Counted from the first letter of the stretch, positions 43,881 to 58,389 are shown. The stretch: DNA of 64,000 nucleotides from Setoptus koraiensis (GCA_048013815.1 CM106586.1:19530001-19594000), one strand, 5' to 3'. Notes: generated from the sequence alone by a model not told the origin. Program-made: numbers and translations.

Positions 43881-45548
43881 GCGTTGCGAGCGCCGAAAAA
43901 GAAGTGTCGCCCAGAAACGATTGGCCGGGACAATGTTTATTCACATTCAATGATGCGAACGGACGCGATCCGGGGCCGCGCCGCGCGGATCCCTTTGCTT
44001 TCGCGGACCGCATCTGGTTCTCAAGACGCTTGTGAGCGGAATCTGTCAAAGTTGTCGCCATGCAAGTTGCCACTTGGCTGCTCTCCCAATGCCGGCTGCT
44101 GTGTCGCTTATGTAATCAATAAGTACTTAGTCAATCCTATTTGCCCAAATGGCCACTATGCGACACTGTGCGCTGTGTCGCTCTTTTGGTCGTGTCACTC
44201 GCTCACTGGTTTGCCGCGGCACTGCTGGCATTTGCTCACTGGCGCCGCCGGCTCGCGGTTGTCACATGCATGCCGGTTAGGCGATACAACGAGGCGAGAT
44301 TATAATAATCTTGTTTCCACTATCCATGTTTTGCGTGTTCTGGTCCCCAGACTCTGGGGCCCAAAGTGCAACAGTGGATAATTCTTCGCGTCGCGATGCG
44401 TTTCGGTTTGTTTTGTTGCTCTTGGGCGCCCCAATCCGATCCGATCCAGTTCAATCCGTTCCATTTTGCCCGGCTCCCCGGCGTTACGTAACGCAACCAT
44501 CTCATTTGTCAGTGCGCATTATTATAGAGCCGCCAGCTATGCAACCGGCGCGGCCTCGGCGCCGCTCGCAAGACAAACAAGCGGATTGTGTCTATCGAGA
44601 CGCACTCAACGGGGCATTAATGTTGACTCCGTTGGAGGCCGGCGCCGCCGCCCCACTCACTGCAGCGTCGTCGTGTCGTATTGTTAGCAAACAATGGCGC
44701 ACGAAAAAAGACTAAATCTCGTATTTCGGGCACCGGTAGTTGCGCCGCGACGTCTGGCGTTCAATTCACTTTTGACAAAAGTTACCCGGACGGCCCCCGT
44801 TCTCACAAAAGTTACCCGTTTGCCCGACATTCCGGGGTATTGTGCGACTGTTACTATCTGCGACCGACACCAGGGGAGCCCGGTATAGGAGACAGTGTGG
44901 CCGTTTCCGCTGTGCGCCGTCCGCTTTCATGGTCAGTACGCGCCGCGTATAACATGATACACAATAATACGGAGAAAATGTATATAATGGTCATCTCTCG
45001 TCGTAGACGGCGGACGCGAAAGTCAACAAGCAACAATAACACTGAGCCCGACAGCGCGGCCGACGACGCGGCCGAATTATTCCGGCTGAACAACAACAAC
45101 GCGGGCCCAATTGGCGGAAGTGAGCTCCGCCAGCCAGCCAGCCAGCTCAAACCCGGCATATTATCGGATATGATTGGATGATTGCAATTGCAAAATTTAA
45201 ACCATGCCCTATTTGCCGCTGTCCGTATTCGGGCGCATTCAGAGCGGCGCCGCACCGACCGTCGGGCTCGGTTTCCGTTGCCTGGCGGGCCTTTGTAAAC
45301 ACATTCGCGGATAATTAGATGATTAGAGCCATTTGGGCCACTTGTCGGGATCTTGTCGTGTCCCGCGTCGCGTTGCCCGCTCGTCGCAACTTTTCTCGCC
45401 GCTCAGCTCGCTGCGGGCCCGTCTTGTCCCGTCTTCGGGCGGCGCGCATAATTGCCCACGAGGTGTCACACCTGACAATGGCAAGGCCCCAACACGAAAC
45501 GGCCGGGCAGCAGTGGTGCGTCCGGCCGACGTGTTGCAGGCCACCGTC

Positions 45549-45628
45549 TAGGTATTGTCTGGATATTGTCTGGATATTGTCTGGATATTGTGTGGGTATT
45601 GTGTGGATATTGTGTGGGTATTGTCAAT
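45549..45628 (+). repeat. 11-bp minisatellite (TATTGTCTGGA)
   Basis: About seven units; two variants (TCTGGA, TGTGGG) alternate. Confidence 0.85.
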
Positions 45629-46597
45629 GTACTCGTGTTGTCTAGGCATTGTCTAGTTGTTGTCGTGGCATTGTGGCGCGAGTTGCGTTCGAGCAAAATA
45701 ATTGCTGATCTGTGGCAAATCGTGATGGTAAAAATCGGCTAGTTTGCTCGCTACATTTTGCAACGGTCAGCAGGGGGCGCACCGCTGACCAGTGCCGAGT
45801 CAGCAGTGCCGACAAATGTGTGAATTGAGCGCTGAGCGCGGATTGGCTGACGACGGCCTCAGTTATGTTATTGGCCCCGAGTCACAGCAGTGACACCTAT
45901 AGCAAACAACAACAAAAACATAATCACATGTCATGTCGCGTATCGTATATCGGCGTTTATCGGCTCGCATCGGCCTGAATTGGCTCGAATGGGGGGGGGG
46001 GGCGCCAATCAGCGACCACCAGCCACTTGTTTACCTGGCGGCAGCACAATTATTGATTGCGTCAGCGTCACCTGAGACCAATGCGCTCGCGATAGTGATG
46101 TGACCGACTGAGCTAATCGGCGAGCTGGCTATCAGTTGTCAAAACAATTGTACAATCGATCTGATGATGGTCGGCGTTTCGTCGCATCGTTCCGGCCGCC
46201 AACAGCAACGGCGACAACGGCGACAACGGCGATAGCGAAATAGAGAGATAGCGTCCGCCGGATAGAGTGTTATTTTGGTCGACAGCGGGCGCCCGTCATC
46301 GAGCGTCATTATCCGATTGTCGCGAATGTGCTGACAATTGTGAGCAATCAGCACACGGCGCTGCGTCCAACAACGGACACAATACTGAATTAATTATGCG
46401 CCCCTCCGACTGTCTTTGGCCCCATTTGCCGGCGCGCATCCGCCGCGCCGGGCCACGTTGCGCCGCATGCGACTCTGCTGTCGACTCTGCTGGCCGACAC
46501 ACACGCCGGGTGAATTAAAATCTCCATTTAGAATTTGATGAGTTGATGTTGCAAAAGATGGTTCTGCCGGCCGCCAGACCCATTCGCCATGTAGCGC

Positions 46598-46623
46598 CGG
46601 CCGGCCCGACGTCGGGCCGGCCG
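46598..46623. other. 26-bp perfect palindrome
   Basis: Fully self-complementary around GACGTC with no spacer, and built of GGCC/CCGG blocks. Confidence 0.85.
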
Positions 46624-48219
46624 CCTTGCCATAATGCGGGCCGTCGTGTATCACACATCCGTGTTGGCATAAACTGACACGTATTAACTGACAAGTTTTG
46701 CGCCGCTCACTCACAGCCGGAATAATGATTCATGTCGGAAGCGAGCTCTCTCCCAGGGCGCCTCCGCCGGCTCTGTCAGCCCTCGCCGGCTCTGTGGGCC
46801 TCGCCGGCTCTGTGGGCTCTCGTCGGCTCGTTCGGGCGCCGCTGGGCCGGCCAGGCCACGCTCGACCAATACCAATGACGCTGGGCGGTTGCAATCTCGT
46901 CTGGACGTTGATCCTTTTCTGGCGTGTGGTCGGGGCCCCGCGGCCGCCACACCAGCTCGCACACCCATGCAGCACATGATATGATGTGTATATAGACTGA
47001 GTGGGCGCCTTATCAATATTCATTGGGCCCGGCCGAGAGCGAAGACAGGGCGAGACAGAGGGACAGAGAGAGAGAGAGAGAGCGAGAAAAGTGCCTTTTG
47101 TCTCGAGCTCGGCGAGCCTTTTTAGCAAGCTCAATCACATTTACTGCTCGCCCGCTAACTATTCTGGCAGGCAAACTAAATATAAACTACAGCTGTTATT
47201 ATTATCATTATTATTATTATTATATCCTAATAAGCGGTGCTTGTACTGCCTGTGTGTGTGTCGTATTGATTCCTCTTTCGTCGATCTGCCGGCATCCCCG
47301 TGCCGGCACCATTTTGATTATATGCCCTCGTCGGCAATCTCGCATGCTAGCTGCTGGCGAAACAGCCAAGTATTGGCACCAGTCGCCTTTGTGTTGGCAT
47401 TCGTTGTGCCTATGGCAATTATTTTTTATTCTTTTTCCTTGTCTTATCTTCTTTCGGGGGCCCCTTCTTTCTCTGCGATGGCTGCACTGATGCCGATGTT
47501 GCTTTGTTTTGGTGCACGACAGCGCAAACAGCGCCAACAAACAATACAAACTATCATTTGCAGCCAACAGCAGCGCTTTTGTGTTAAACAACAACAGCAA
47601 CAACAACAACAACAACACACGCACTTAATGAATGAACCAAAGACGACAACTAACAGATCTTTGTTGTTGTCGTCATTATCATTATTATTATCATTCTCTT
47701 ACTCGCTATTTGCGCACTATTTATCCTTTATCCACACGCACACACCCGACCAATAATGAACTGTACTCATTGTTAGGCTATCGCCCAGCTCAACTGGCTT
47801 GTCATGACTGGTGAGTGGCGCCCGGCGCACAAACGCCCAACGTGGGCACACAAGCACTTCCGGTCGAAATATCTCATTAGTTTTATATTTGCTACATGAT
47901 ACTTGAGCGCGAGTGTGTTGAGCGGCGCTGTAACCACTATCTCGTAACGACGTTGCCGTTGTCGCGCCAACATTGCGCAAGATGGTCAAGAGCTACCACT
48001 AAGTGTTACTTTGTTCCAACCGGAAGTGGCGCCTGATTTTCGTGTGCGCGCGCGCCACTAACCCCATTGCGATATCCTTGGCGCCATGAGCGTTTAACAT
48101 GAGCGGCCAATGATTGATTCATGGACTCAATCACCAATGGGTGTCGCCCTTGGGTAGCCCTTGGGTAGCCCTAGGGTTAGATTTCATTTTGATTTCGGTC
48201 AGTGCTGTTATAGCCATTG

Positions 48220-48259
48220 TTCATAAATAAATATTCACGAATGAATATTTATTTATGAA
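48220..48259. other. AT-rich hairpin with 17-bp perfect arms
   Basis: Arms at 48220-48236 and 48243-48259 flank a 6-nt spacer. It is strikingly AT-rich against its GC-rich surroundings. Confidence 0.85.
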
Positions 48260-49044
48260 TACTTTTGGGGCGATATTCACTATGGGAAAAGCCACTATAA
48301 GCGGATAGTGGCTTGTTGGGCGTATGTAACAATAGAAAAATAACAACCAATTTATACAGGCGCACGCACACTCTCATTTGGGCACCCGATACCCGGGCCG
48401 CACCGGCGAGCTTGCCGGTGATTTGCTAATTTACACGCGACGCGACGCCACACAACCACGCCAGCCAGTTGTGCGCCAGCCCAGGTAATAATAATCTGAT
48501 TGGCTCTGAGACAATCACTGACTCAACTGTTAACCAGATTAAATAACTTAACTAGTTCATTTTTTCATTTAGCCCGGCGCGGGTTTGTTGGCCCGCAGCC
48601 TGGCGGGTGCGCGGCCCCTCACCAGCCAATAGTCGTTTGTCGTCACCTAGCGGGCGCACAATGGCAACAACGGCGCCAACAACGGCGGCAACAACAGCGC
48701 CCGACGATAACGACGACGAGCGTCGTCGTATCAGATGCGATCAGATCAGGCGAGATTAAGTGGGCTCAGGTGAGCTGAGGCGAACTCAGGTGAGATGCAC
48801 CGATTCGAATCGAGGCGATTCCAATTGAATCGAGGGGCGCCATTTGCGATTTGATTCGATTCGGAGCGTCGATGAACGTCAATAATTGTGTGACGTTTTT
48901 TCCTCTTTATCTATTGCTGGTGCGGCGGGCGCCGCTGCCGGTGATGCTGTCGGGCATCATCAGTCATTTCCCATGCTCGTCCACGGCGCAAGCCAGCGAT
49001 ACAACGAAAAGCTTTTTCTTCTGGCGCCCGCTCGCCTCCAACTA

Positions 49045-49100
49045 TCCGCCGTCAGACCCGGCACCGTCAGACCCGGCACCGTCAGACCCGGCACCGTTAG
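49045..49100 (+). repeat. 15-bp minisatellite (GTCAGACCCGGCACC)
   Basis: Three to four tandem units. Confidence 0.85.
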
Positions 49101-49761
49101 ACAATGGCTCGGCCCACGCGACACAACAATGGGGGCCCCGTGTGAGGGGCGACAATTCATGCAAGTGCAAAAGTACTTAGATGGCGGCCACCACGGCCAC
49201 CATCAGCATTGGCTGAAATAACGAAATGGTGATTAAATTAGCGCGCGCTCTCCCTCTCTGGCTGGCTGTGGGCCCCACTATCCGGCTAGACACTTACACG
49301 CCAGGCACTCACATTAACTTTCGCTTTGGCGTGTTTGGCGCGTGGAGGCGCATGCCCGCCAGTGCGCGCTGATCTAGTTATTAAATTAACAAGGCCTTGA
49401 GTAGTAATGATTTAATAAGACTCGATAGAGAGCCGGGCGAATTCATTATTTCCGAGTCGCTGGCAAGCGGCGGCCGACTTGTGATTCGGGCGCGCGCCGT
49501 AAGACGAGCATCGCAGATCGCAAAAAGAATCGCCCGAATGGGGCCAACACCATCGACAAAGTGCCAAGTTTTGGCTCGCTGATGAATTGATAAAGACGCC
49601 GGCCCACAAAAGATGCCAAAGACACAAAGAGGCCCCCCCAATCCGTCCAGCGAGCGAGTGATGCGGCCCAGTCCGCAGTCAGTCAGCCCGCAGTGTCGGG
49701 CCCGACGGGACGGTTAGCTGACGAAATCAGTGGTCCATTTAGTGGCGAATTGGGCCAATCG

Positions 49762-49791
49762 GGCCACTGGTGTTATGACACACCAGTGGCC
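49762..49791. other. Hairpin with 12-bp perfect arms
   Basis: GGCCACTGGTGT and ACACCAGTGGCC flank a 6-nt loop. Confidence 0.8.
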
Positions 49792-50967
49792 ACTAAAAAA
49801 CCATTGGTCCAATTGGCGCCCGTGCGAGCGCTGTCGAATTCAATTGTGCCAGTTCCGTTGTGTTACGTAACTGTGGCTTGCGCGCAAATGGGGCGCCCAT
49901 CGTTGCGTAATATCTGCGTCTATCTATCTGGCTGGCTGCTGCTACTAACTGCTGCTAGCAACCAACTGTCACCTAGCGGCGGCTCACCTAACACAGTGCG
50001 CGCCGCTGTGCCCATTGAAAGCCAGCCAATACCGACCGGGTTGTCAAGGTCACACCGGCAACAACTTGACAACTGGCAACAACTTGACGCCATCAGCGCA
50101 CTGCTCGCGCGGGCCCGTGCACGGGTAGCGCTTGACGGTATCGAGCGGCGGTATCGGGCAACGGTGCCGAGCGACAGTGTCGAGCAGGGCCGACAATAGG
50201 CTCATTGAGGCACAAAATCAATATATCTCTCTGGCTGGCGCGCGCCGGCGGTTTCCGTTCTCGGCGACGTCTTGCCGGCGAACACAAACACCGCTGAGTG
50301 GCCGCGCGTTTAATAGCGGCCACCGTCAGTCGCCCGACTGACCGGCCCGCTAGTTGGCGGGCAAATACTCAGTTGCGTCATCGTCATCGTCGTTTAATTG
50401 ACACTGTCCCTGTCGCTTGTGCTCGCAATTGCGTCCACCGCTCGTTTGGCCGGCCCGGCCGACATTACGAGTCGAGTAAACACGCGGCCGTACCCGACAC
50501 ATCCATATATCCAGGCAGCCACATGTATGGCTTTAGGTGGCTGCGGAAGGAAGCGACACTTGACTGGATTGATGCGACGCCCGCGCCTCACAACGGCCGG
50601 CCCGGCAGAGAGATAGCCGCGCCGGACAGGCTGACATTGGGCGGCCTGGCAATTGTCGTCGGTCGGCCGGGCCCGCTGGCAGAGCCGTGTTGCCAGATTA
50701 ATAATCCGGCCGCACTGCTGGCGACCGCTGTCGTTGTTAGCGCGCTTATAATCCCCTCAATTGACAATCTTCTCAATCGATAAGTGCGGCGCCTCGGTCG
50801 GACGAGGGGCCCCGATCTCTGACGCGGTCCCTGCCGGCCCAATATCGGCAGCGGCTCGAGTCGAGGCCGCCGATGCTGTCGCTCTGAACTCGCGATTCTC
50901 GCTCGCGTCCGCAAGCTCTCGATGGCTGTTGCACACTCTCGCGCGGGCAGCTGCCCTTCTTTCCGGC

Positions 50968-51064
50968 CGGGCCGCACTTGTATCGCCGGCCGGGCCCCAC
51001 TTGCACCGCCGGCCGGGCCCCACTTGCACCGCCGGCCGGGCCCCACTTGCACCGCCGGCCGGCC
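50968..51064 (+). repeat. 23-bp GC-rich minisatellite, about four units
   Basis: Units contain CCGGCCGGGCCCCACTTGCA; the last three are nearly identical. Confidence 0.9.
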
Positions 51065-52477
51065 AGCGGCAACATTCAGCCAGTGGCCAGACAGCCAGCG
51101 GCGGGAGAATGGGCGCTTTCTTTGTTGCCGCAATTGTGCCGGGCCGGCGGGCTGGCACCCGCGCTTCGATTATTCCGATCCGTCCATTGTTGTCGGTGTC
51201 GATGTTGTTGCATTGTTGGTGGCATCAACCGGCCGCATCAGCGCCACTTTCATTACTGTCAACTGTTGTCGTCTAATTTTCGATCCATCTTGGCGGCCCG
51301 GCGATGGCGGCCCCCGAACGACGACGGCAAACACCAAAACAATGACAGCGGTTGTCATTGTTTTGAGTCGCCGACTCTCTGCGGGCCGGCCGTCGGGCCG
51401 CAGCCACTCACAAGTCAGCTAGCTGCAGCGGCCCGTCGGCCAGAGTTGGCCGGGGTGTGACGCAACCACTCGACGGACACGACTATTGAGTTAGTGTTAT
51501 TATTTCGCTCATTTCCACTGACGTTTCTCGTCGTGTCTCGGCCGACACAATTGTGTTGATGTATGCAAAATTGCGCGCCGAGCCGGCCAGTCATTGGCTG
51601 TCATCGTTGTTGTTGATTTGATTTGCAATTGATTGCGCCACCGCCAACATCGGCATTACGGCCAGCATTACGCAATATATTGGGCGCCAGCATTACGCAA
51701 TATTGGGCGCCTATTATGGCGCATAAACATTGCGTAACATTGGCATCGGCATTGGCGCGCATCATGGCGTCATTCAAAACATGCTGCAATGAGTACGTGA
51801 TTGGGCCCCAGCATGATGATTGCTCGATGGTCGGCATGATAATCCGTTTCTCTCTGACACATCGCGCACACATCGATGTGAATATCGATCGCCAGCGGCC
51901 AGCGCCACCGCGGTGGCGGCGGACGGAACCGGCATTAGACAAACAATGCTATTACCGGCCTGATAGAATGGTCGTTGCGTCCGGCAATCACGGCCAAAAC
52001 AAGTGCGCGCCACCGGCCCAAGGGCGGCCTCCAGCCGGCTCAGCTCGGGCGCCCCCGCATGCATCTATTCATAGCATGATCTCGGCGCGGTCTCGGCGCG
52101 GTCTCGGCGCGGTTGCAGCGGCCGAGCGCCCGATCGGGCCAAGCCAGCCGCTAATGTTACACCGAGCTGCGGGTATACCGTGCCTGAGCTAGGTATTCGA
52201 GGTGCCAAAACGGTGGTTAGTGCGTGTGTGTTTAGTTTGATCCGTAGTTTGGTTAGGCGAGCAAATATTTGTAGTTTGGGCACGTCTGGCCGGCTGTTTG
52301 GCCGCTGCTGGGCCCGCTGTCCGCGAGGCCGCTGTCAGTGTCGCGGGCCGCCAGCAACAACAGTCAATATGGCGTGGCGGCCAATTGACCCCAAACAACC
52401 GCTCGACTTGAGATGTGTGTGCGTTCGAGATGCGGCGGCGGCCGCCGCCGCCAGCGAAACCACCGGCCAGCCAGAGA

Positions 52478-52540
52478 ACCGGCCAGCGAAGAACCGGCCA
52501 GCGAAGAACCGGCCAGCGAAAAACCGGCCAGCGAGGGCGA
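52478..52540 (+). repeat. 15-bp minisatellite (AACCGGCCAGCGAAG)
   Basis: Four to five tandem units. Confidence 0.85.
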
Positions 52541-52794
52541 CCGGGCGGCCCGCGCAGAAAATGCGAAGAATCTGCAGAGAAAATGCTCGCCACTCTGACA
52601 GAGTGACTCTATGGCGCGCCCGCCCTCCGCCGTCAGCTAGGTCGCCCTCGGTCGGTGATGTCAGCGCAGCGTGTGACTGGGCTGCGGTCGTAATTGTTGT
52701 GGCCGGCGGCCCGGCCTGTCGCTGCCAGTGTTCGCTGCGGGCGCTGTCGCGCCCGTTCGACCAAGCCACGCGATCGGGATGCCGCGGCCGCTCG

Positions 52795-52892
52795 AACAGC
52801 CGCGAGATCGGACAGCCGCGAGATCAGACGGCCGCGAGATCAGACGGCCCCGAGATCGGATGGCCGCGAGATCGGATGGCCGCGAGATCGAG
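52795..52892 (+). repeat. 17-bp minisatellite (GGCCGCGAGATCGGATG)
   Basis: About six diverged units. Confidence 0.85.
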
Positions 52893-55139
52893 CCGCGCCC
52901 GTCGACGGGCACTCAGCGGCACATCCGGCGCCCGTTGACGCTCGATGGCGGCCGCTCGCCACGCGTCAGGCCAAGGTGGAAAAATTTGAATTGAATTGCG
53001 AGCCAAGGAATTTGTTTTGTGCTCGATTTGCAAAATTAGGCCAAGTGTCAGACACACAAACGCACATTATTGGCCCCTATTCTGCCTGCACAACTGTAGT
53101 GGTGCACGGATGAACGAGTTGCACGTAGCGCGCACTCCACGTACCCGCAGCGGACACGTTCTCGCTGGCCGGGCCCGCCAAGACGCTCGCCGCCGATCGT
53201 GTGGGCGCGCAAATGTTTCTTTGCTCGTTGTTTGTTGGCACTTTCTGTTGAGCCTGATCTCGCCGGCTCGGCGCGCCAGTCGGGCCAACGGTTTCGGCCG
53301 CTCATTAGCGGCTCATTGGGCCGTCGTGACGAGATTTGAGCGGCCGGCGCGTCGGCAGCGCCCCGCAAACAGGTTGTCGGGTCGCTTTTGCCGCTAGCGG
53401 CCACCGCCGGCACGCCGCTGGCTCGTGCGGCCGGCATGGCCATGTCCGCCCGTTATTCGCAATTAAAGAGTGTGTGTTAGTTAGCCGCCTAAAATGCCCA
53501 AGAGCCCAAAATGCCCAAAATGCCCAAAGTGCGCTCCTGATTTTCGCGGCGAGCGTGACGCAATCGGCTGGCAGTGTGCCAATTGAACTCGTTGCGAGCT
53601 GTCAATTGGCGCCCAGTCCGCTAGACTGCGGCCCGCATTACCGACAAGTAGCTTGGCCGTGGCAGGCTCGCAGTTCGCCCTGAACGAGGGCGCCCTTGGA
53701 GTGTGTGTCACTCACTCACTTCCGGTCGCTCCGAGGCGCGCATTGTGAGCGCGGTGGTCGTTTCGTTTTTTATTATTTTATATTTTATCTCTTTTTTGTG
53801 TTGTGTGTTTGTGTACGCGACAGAGAAAATATTTTCTTGATGCACCCAACGAAACGAAATCACATCGCCGCTCGGCTGACAACAACGCTCTCGCTTCGGG
53901 CCGAACCCATGCCAACCAGTAGTTGGCAACAACAGCAAATGCGCCGCCAACCAGAGCCCGGCGGAACAGCAATAGACAACGCGCTCGTGTTGTCTCACCT
54001 GTCCAACAACTTCCGCACACACACACACACACTCATGTATTGTAGCATGTTGTTGATGACGCAATGCAAACAAATATCGCGCAAATATCGCAACTAAAGC
54101 GGATGACTACAGCGATGAACAGTATTAGCAGTAGAGGTAGTCGAACCAGTTTGCGCAAGACAACGAGCCAAATGTAACCCGGCCAACGCGGACAAAAGTG
54201 ATTCAAATTTGCAAACAACGCCGACGGATATTTTATGATATCTGTCTCTGGCTGTCGGTCGTGTCGCCCGTGTCGCAACAATAATGCACTCCCCTGTATC
54301 TCCCCTGTAACTCACCTGTAACCGTGCCCAGCCGTGTCCCGTGACCGGCTGTCTGGCTGCTGTGGGGCCCGCGTGTCTGCGCTGCTCGCTTCGCGTATCG
54401 TTCGGGCCGGATCGTGTCAGCGCGCCGGCGACGGGCGACACGGGCTCGTATGATACGTGTGCATTTTAATAACAGGTAATGGGTCGCTCGGTCGTCGTCG
54501 AATGGGTCGCTCGGTCGTCGGCGTCTTCTTCTTTCTCCGCACTCAATTGCAAATGCATGCAAAGCGCGTTACGTAACCAGTGCCGCTCGTTGTGTGCCGC
54601 TCGTTGCGAGCCCTTGTCGCCGTTAGCTAGCAACATATGCCGCCGCCGGCGCGCCACTAAATAAAAATGTTTCGCTAAATATGTGTCTGGCAATATGTGT
54701 ATTTATTAGAATAGGCGGCCACTGTATCGTTGGGGCCCCGTTTCGTGTCTATGGGGCCCCGTTTAGCGCACTGTATGCACACTGTAAACACAGTTATATC
54801 AGGTTATGTATGACCAAGTTGCGTGTTTTCTCCATCTGTGTTGTTACCCGACTCGCTCCCGACTCCCGTCCACTCCTGTGGGCCGCTTGCGCCGGGCCGG
54901 GCCGGGCCAGCCCGGCCCGGTGCCGCCCGAAATTCACCTGGGCGCGGCGGCCCGAACGTCGCTTTGGCGCAACGGGCCGGCTGGCTCACTGGCGGCAAAA
55001 CAGCGACGCACAATGGGCCGACATTTGGCGACAAGTCAGCTCGTGGCAACAGCAATAACAGTTGTAATATCATAATGGCAACAGCGATATTAGTTGCAAT
55101 GATCATAATGATCGACACGATGGCGCAAGCGTATAGGTG

Positions 55140-55160
55140 CGCTCGCACGCACACGCACGC

Positions 55161-55191
<31 letters not shown>

Positions 55192-55192
55192 A
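55140..55192 (+). repeat. (CA)n microsatellite
   Basis: ACGCACACGC tract passing into a pure AC run. Confidence 0.85.
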
Positions 55193-56919
55193 CGAAACAT
55201 TTTTCAAATATATGCAAATTTGTTTGCAAATGTTGCCAAAACATGCAAATGGCAACTGCGTGTGCGTCTCGCCAGGTAATGGTAATCATTTTAAATTACT
55301 ACAACTTTAATATTTCGCCAGTTGCTGCAGCCAACACCAAAATGAAAACAACTGTCGCGGGCCCGGCGATGCGGGGGCCCGCGACACACGCGCCCGAGCA
55401 CCACTGATGCGCTGCATTAGCGCCTCTCGACAGGTGAATATTAAACCGCTACCTGTTTAGTGATGCCACTGTCTTGTCAGCGGCGCCCGGCTGGGCGCCG
55501 AGCGTACCGCGCCGCGCGCAAAAGGTCGCCTGATGGGCCACGCCAGGCGTGTCGCCGTTTCGGGTAGCGCGCCCTCCGAGCCGGCCCGTCGCGCCGCTCC
55601 ATCCGAGCCGACCCGTTGCGCCGCTCCACTCGAGGCGGCACGGACGGTCGGCACGCTCTCGCCCTGTGTCGCATTTACATTTATTAGCGTCTGCAGCCAC
55701 GGGCTCGAGTTATTCATAAATTCTCTCTGTCCGTCTATTTTTGTCGCTCGTTAATTAATCGCGCTCGTCGGGCGCGCTCTTGGCGCCGTTGTCGTGCGTG
55801 TCGGAACAGGCCGCCGAAGCCCGCGCAATCATGGCGAATATTGTCGAAATGAAAAGTGTCGCGCACTGAAAAAAAAAGGGGCGCATTTAGGTGTTTTTTG
55901 TGTCTCAGTGAACAGTGTCCGGCCTTGTTGCGAACGGGCCCACTTTCCGGTGGCGTTTCATAAATTTGCATGGCGCTGCAAATTGTTGTTGCCATTTAGG
56001 CGATGCCAGGCGGTGTTCGGGCCGCATATATTCGCAACGGGCCCCGTGTTAGAGGCCGAGCGGGGCGAAATGAAAGAAAAAAAAAGTTGTCTCTATGCAC
56101 CGACTGGCAAGCGAGCGAGGCCCGTTCGTCTCCGACGAGCTGGCAGCGTTTCGAAATCGATCAATTAAAACACCTAGCCAAGGTTAGGTGTGCGTGTGTG
56201 TCGGAATACAAACCGTGATATGAACACCGGCGCCGGCCGCTAGATGGCCAAATGGCCAACGACAAATTTGGCCGTCGTGTGGCCGTTGTCAGCAAAGCTC
56301 GAACGATTTGGTCGACGGGTCAACTTGCCGGCAACAACGGTTATCGCATCATTACAGAGATGACAGTTACGTCGATATTGTTGCCACTGGCGCGCCCGGT
56401 CGCTGGCCGCAGACTGTCGCCACCTTGGCGCCCCAAAGCCGATGACGGTCGTGTGTTCTGGCGTGTCCGTTTGCTCGCGTCTTGTGGACGGCATCTCGTA
56501 GACGGCATTTTGCGGACGGGGGCGCCAGACTGGCGAACGCGGGCCCCAAGTAGCGCGGCCAGAAAGTGGCTAATCAAAATTGATGCGCAGTCACGGGTGT
56601 GCGTGTGCCAGATTGTGCTCGTTTGTGGGGCGAGCAAAAGTGTCGCAAAACGCGAAACGACCCATTGCAACTGTTGTCAAAATGACGCAACAGTCTAGCC
56701 AGCATTTGTACTGCATGGTTGAGTGACTTTTGCTTATGCGTGTCCGCGATAAATAACGTGCTCACACTAACTTGTGAGCGCCGCTCGTTCGCAACTATGT
56801 CACAGTTGCCGAGAATGGGCGCGCAATGAATTAAGCGCCCCATATTTCGCGCGTAGTTCGTGTTCGCGGCCGCCGGAGATTCGTGTGCAATTTGGTTCGG
56901 TGCCACGCGATAGGCTCAT

Positions 56920-56998
56920 GGCCGATATTTGCCGATATGTGCCGATACGCGCCGATGTGCGCCGATATGTGCCGATATGCGCCGGTACGAGCCGAAAC
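56920..56998 (+). repeat. 10- to 11-bp repeat (GCCGATATGT)
   Basis: About seven diverged tandem units. Confidence 0.75.
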
Positions 56999-57596
56999 GT
57001 GTCGCTATGTGCCCCCGTGTGTGTGTGCCCCGCCGAATTGGCACAGACCCCAAATATGCAAATGCGGGCCGTGCTTTTCAAAGTCGTGCGCCACCCGTTG
57101 ATACCCGACGTTACGCGACATACGGGCGTCGCGCAAAGAACTGAATGCAATGAACTTGCCCGGCGCACCATGTTCATTTGGGCGCGCGACCGAAACCGCT
57201 TATTGCCTCGCGATCGGTCTCAATCGGCTCCGGTGGGCGCCTGTGAGCGCCGGTCAGTGCGCTAAGTTTATTTGCTTTGTGGGGCCCGCCGGCCGAGGGC
57301 AATCGATAACGGCAAAAAGCGGGTGTGGTCAGCTTGTTGTGGTCAGCAGAGTTGCGTGCCGTTGTCGTTTGTCGCCGCTGTCGTTGGTGGCCGCTGTGTG
57401 GAGGCACCACTAATGCACTTGTGCCCGCCACCGGCACGACGATTAATCAATAACCGCTACCACGGTATTACCACGTGATACCGTTAGAACAATGGTCGCG
57501 CGTGGCGGACAGTTGACTCGTGAATATTGATTGTTTGTGTGCTCGCTGCCCCCGTGCATATCCGGTCAGTGGCGCCGCTCGTGCCGCTGGCCGCCT

Positions 57597-57639
57597 GCTG
57601 GCTGGGTATCAATGGCGGCACCATTGATACCCAGCCAGC
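57597..57639. other. Hairpin with 19-bp perfect arms
   Basis: Arms 57597-57615 and 57621-57639 flank a 5-nt loop. Among the longest perfect inverted repeats in the GC-rich part. Confidence 0.85.
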
Positions 57640-58389
57640 GGGCCAACAAGCCGGGCATCACTACGGGCCGGCAATAAACTCGCTGCGTGCCGCCAGCACG
57701 CCGATCAACTCACAATGGGGCCGTGACACAATGCGCGGCTCACATATCTGACACAAATCAGGCCAGCCAATTGCGGGTCGGGCGTAAGTGCAGGTGCCGA
57801 TATATGTTACATGGACAAACAGGCCACCATAACAAGTTGTTGTTGTTGTTGTTGCCGCTGTTGTTGCGCTTGTTTGCCTCGATGTTTGCGGGCCCCAATG
57901 AGCGTGCGTGTGCCATCCACACAAATTGCAATATTTGCGTTTGTTGCGCATGTGCCGGGCACAACATCAAGTGGTTGTGTGGCGCTTTATTTATATATTG
58001 CTCAGATTGACATTTGCTGGTATTGCACCGCTGGTTGCACCACTAATGAATTGGCTAGCCAGTGGGCGGCGGCACAGTGGCCGTTTGTGTGCCTCGGCTG
58101 TGCCTGACCAGGTTGCTGTTGTGTGATATGAGCGCGATATGAGTTGGCGACTTTGTGGCAAATCTGTGTGCGCGAATGAGTGAGTGCGCAAAAGTCGCTA
58201 TGTGTCGCGCCATCTTTGCCAGTGCGCGCGCGCGCGCGCGTTTTATCAACTGTGCAGCGCGTTTATGACATGTGCGTATATACTGCACTTATTAGGTGTA
58301 CGCTGTGCACACGTATCACGGTGACATCTCTAGCTGATACTCCGGTGAGCCGATACTGACAATGCCGACAAGCACCCATGATGCTGGTA

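Noticed and set aside
47001-47756. 251-codon plus-strand ORF
   Set aside because: Mostly translated GAGA, CAA and TTATTA repeats with no domain; probably chance.
50968-51064. CRISPR-like array
   Set aside because: Units are directly tandem without unique spacers and the genome is eukaryotic; it is a minisatellite.
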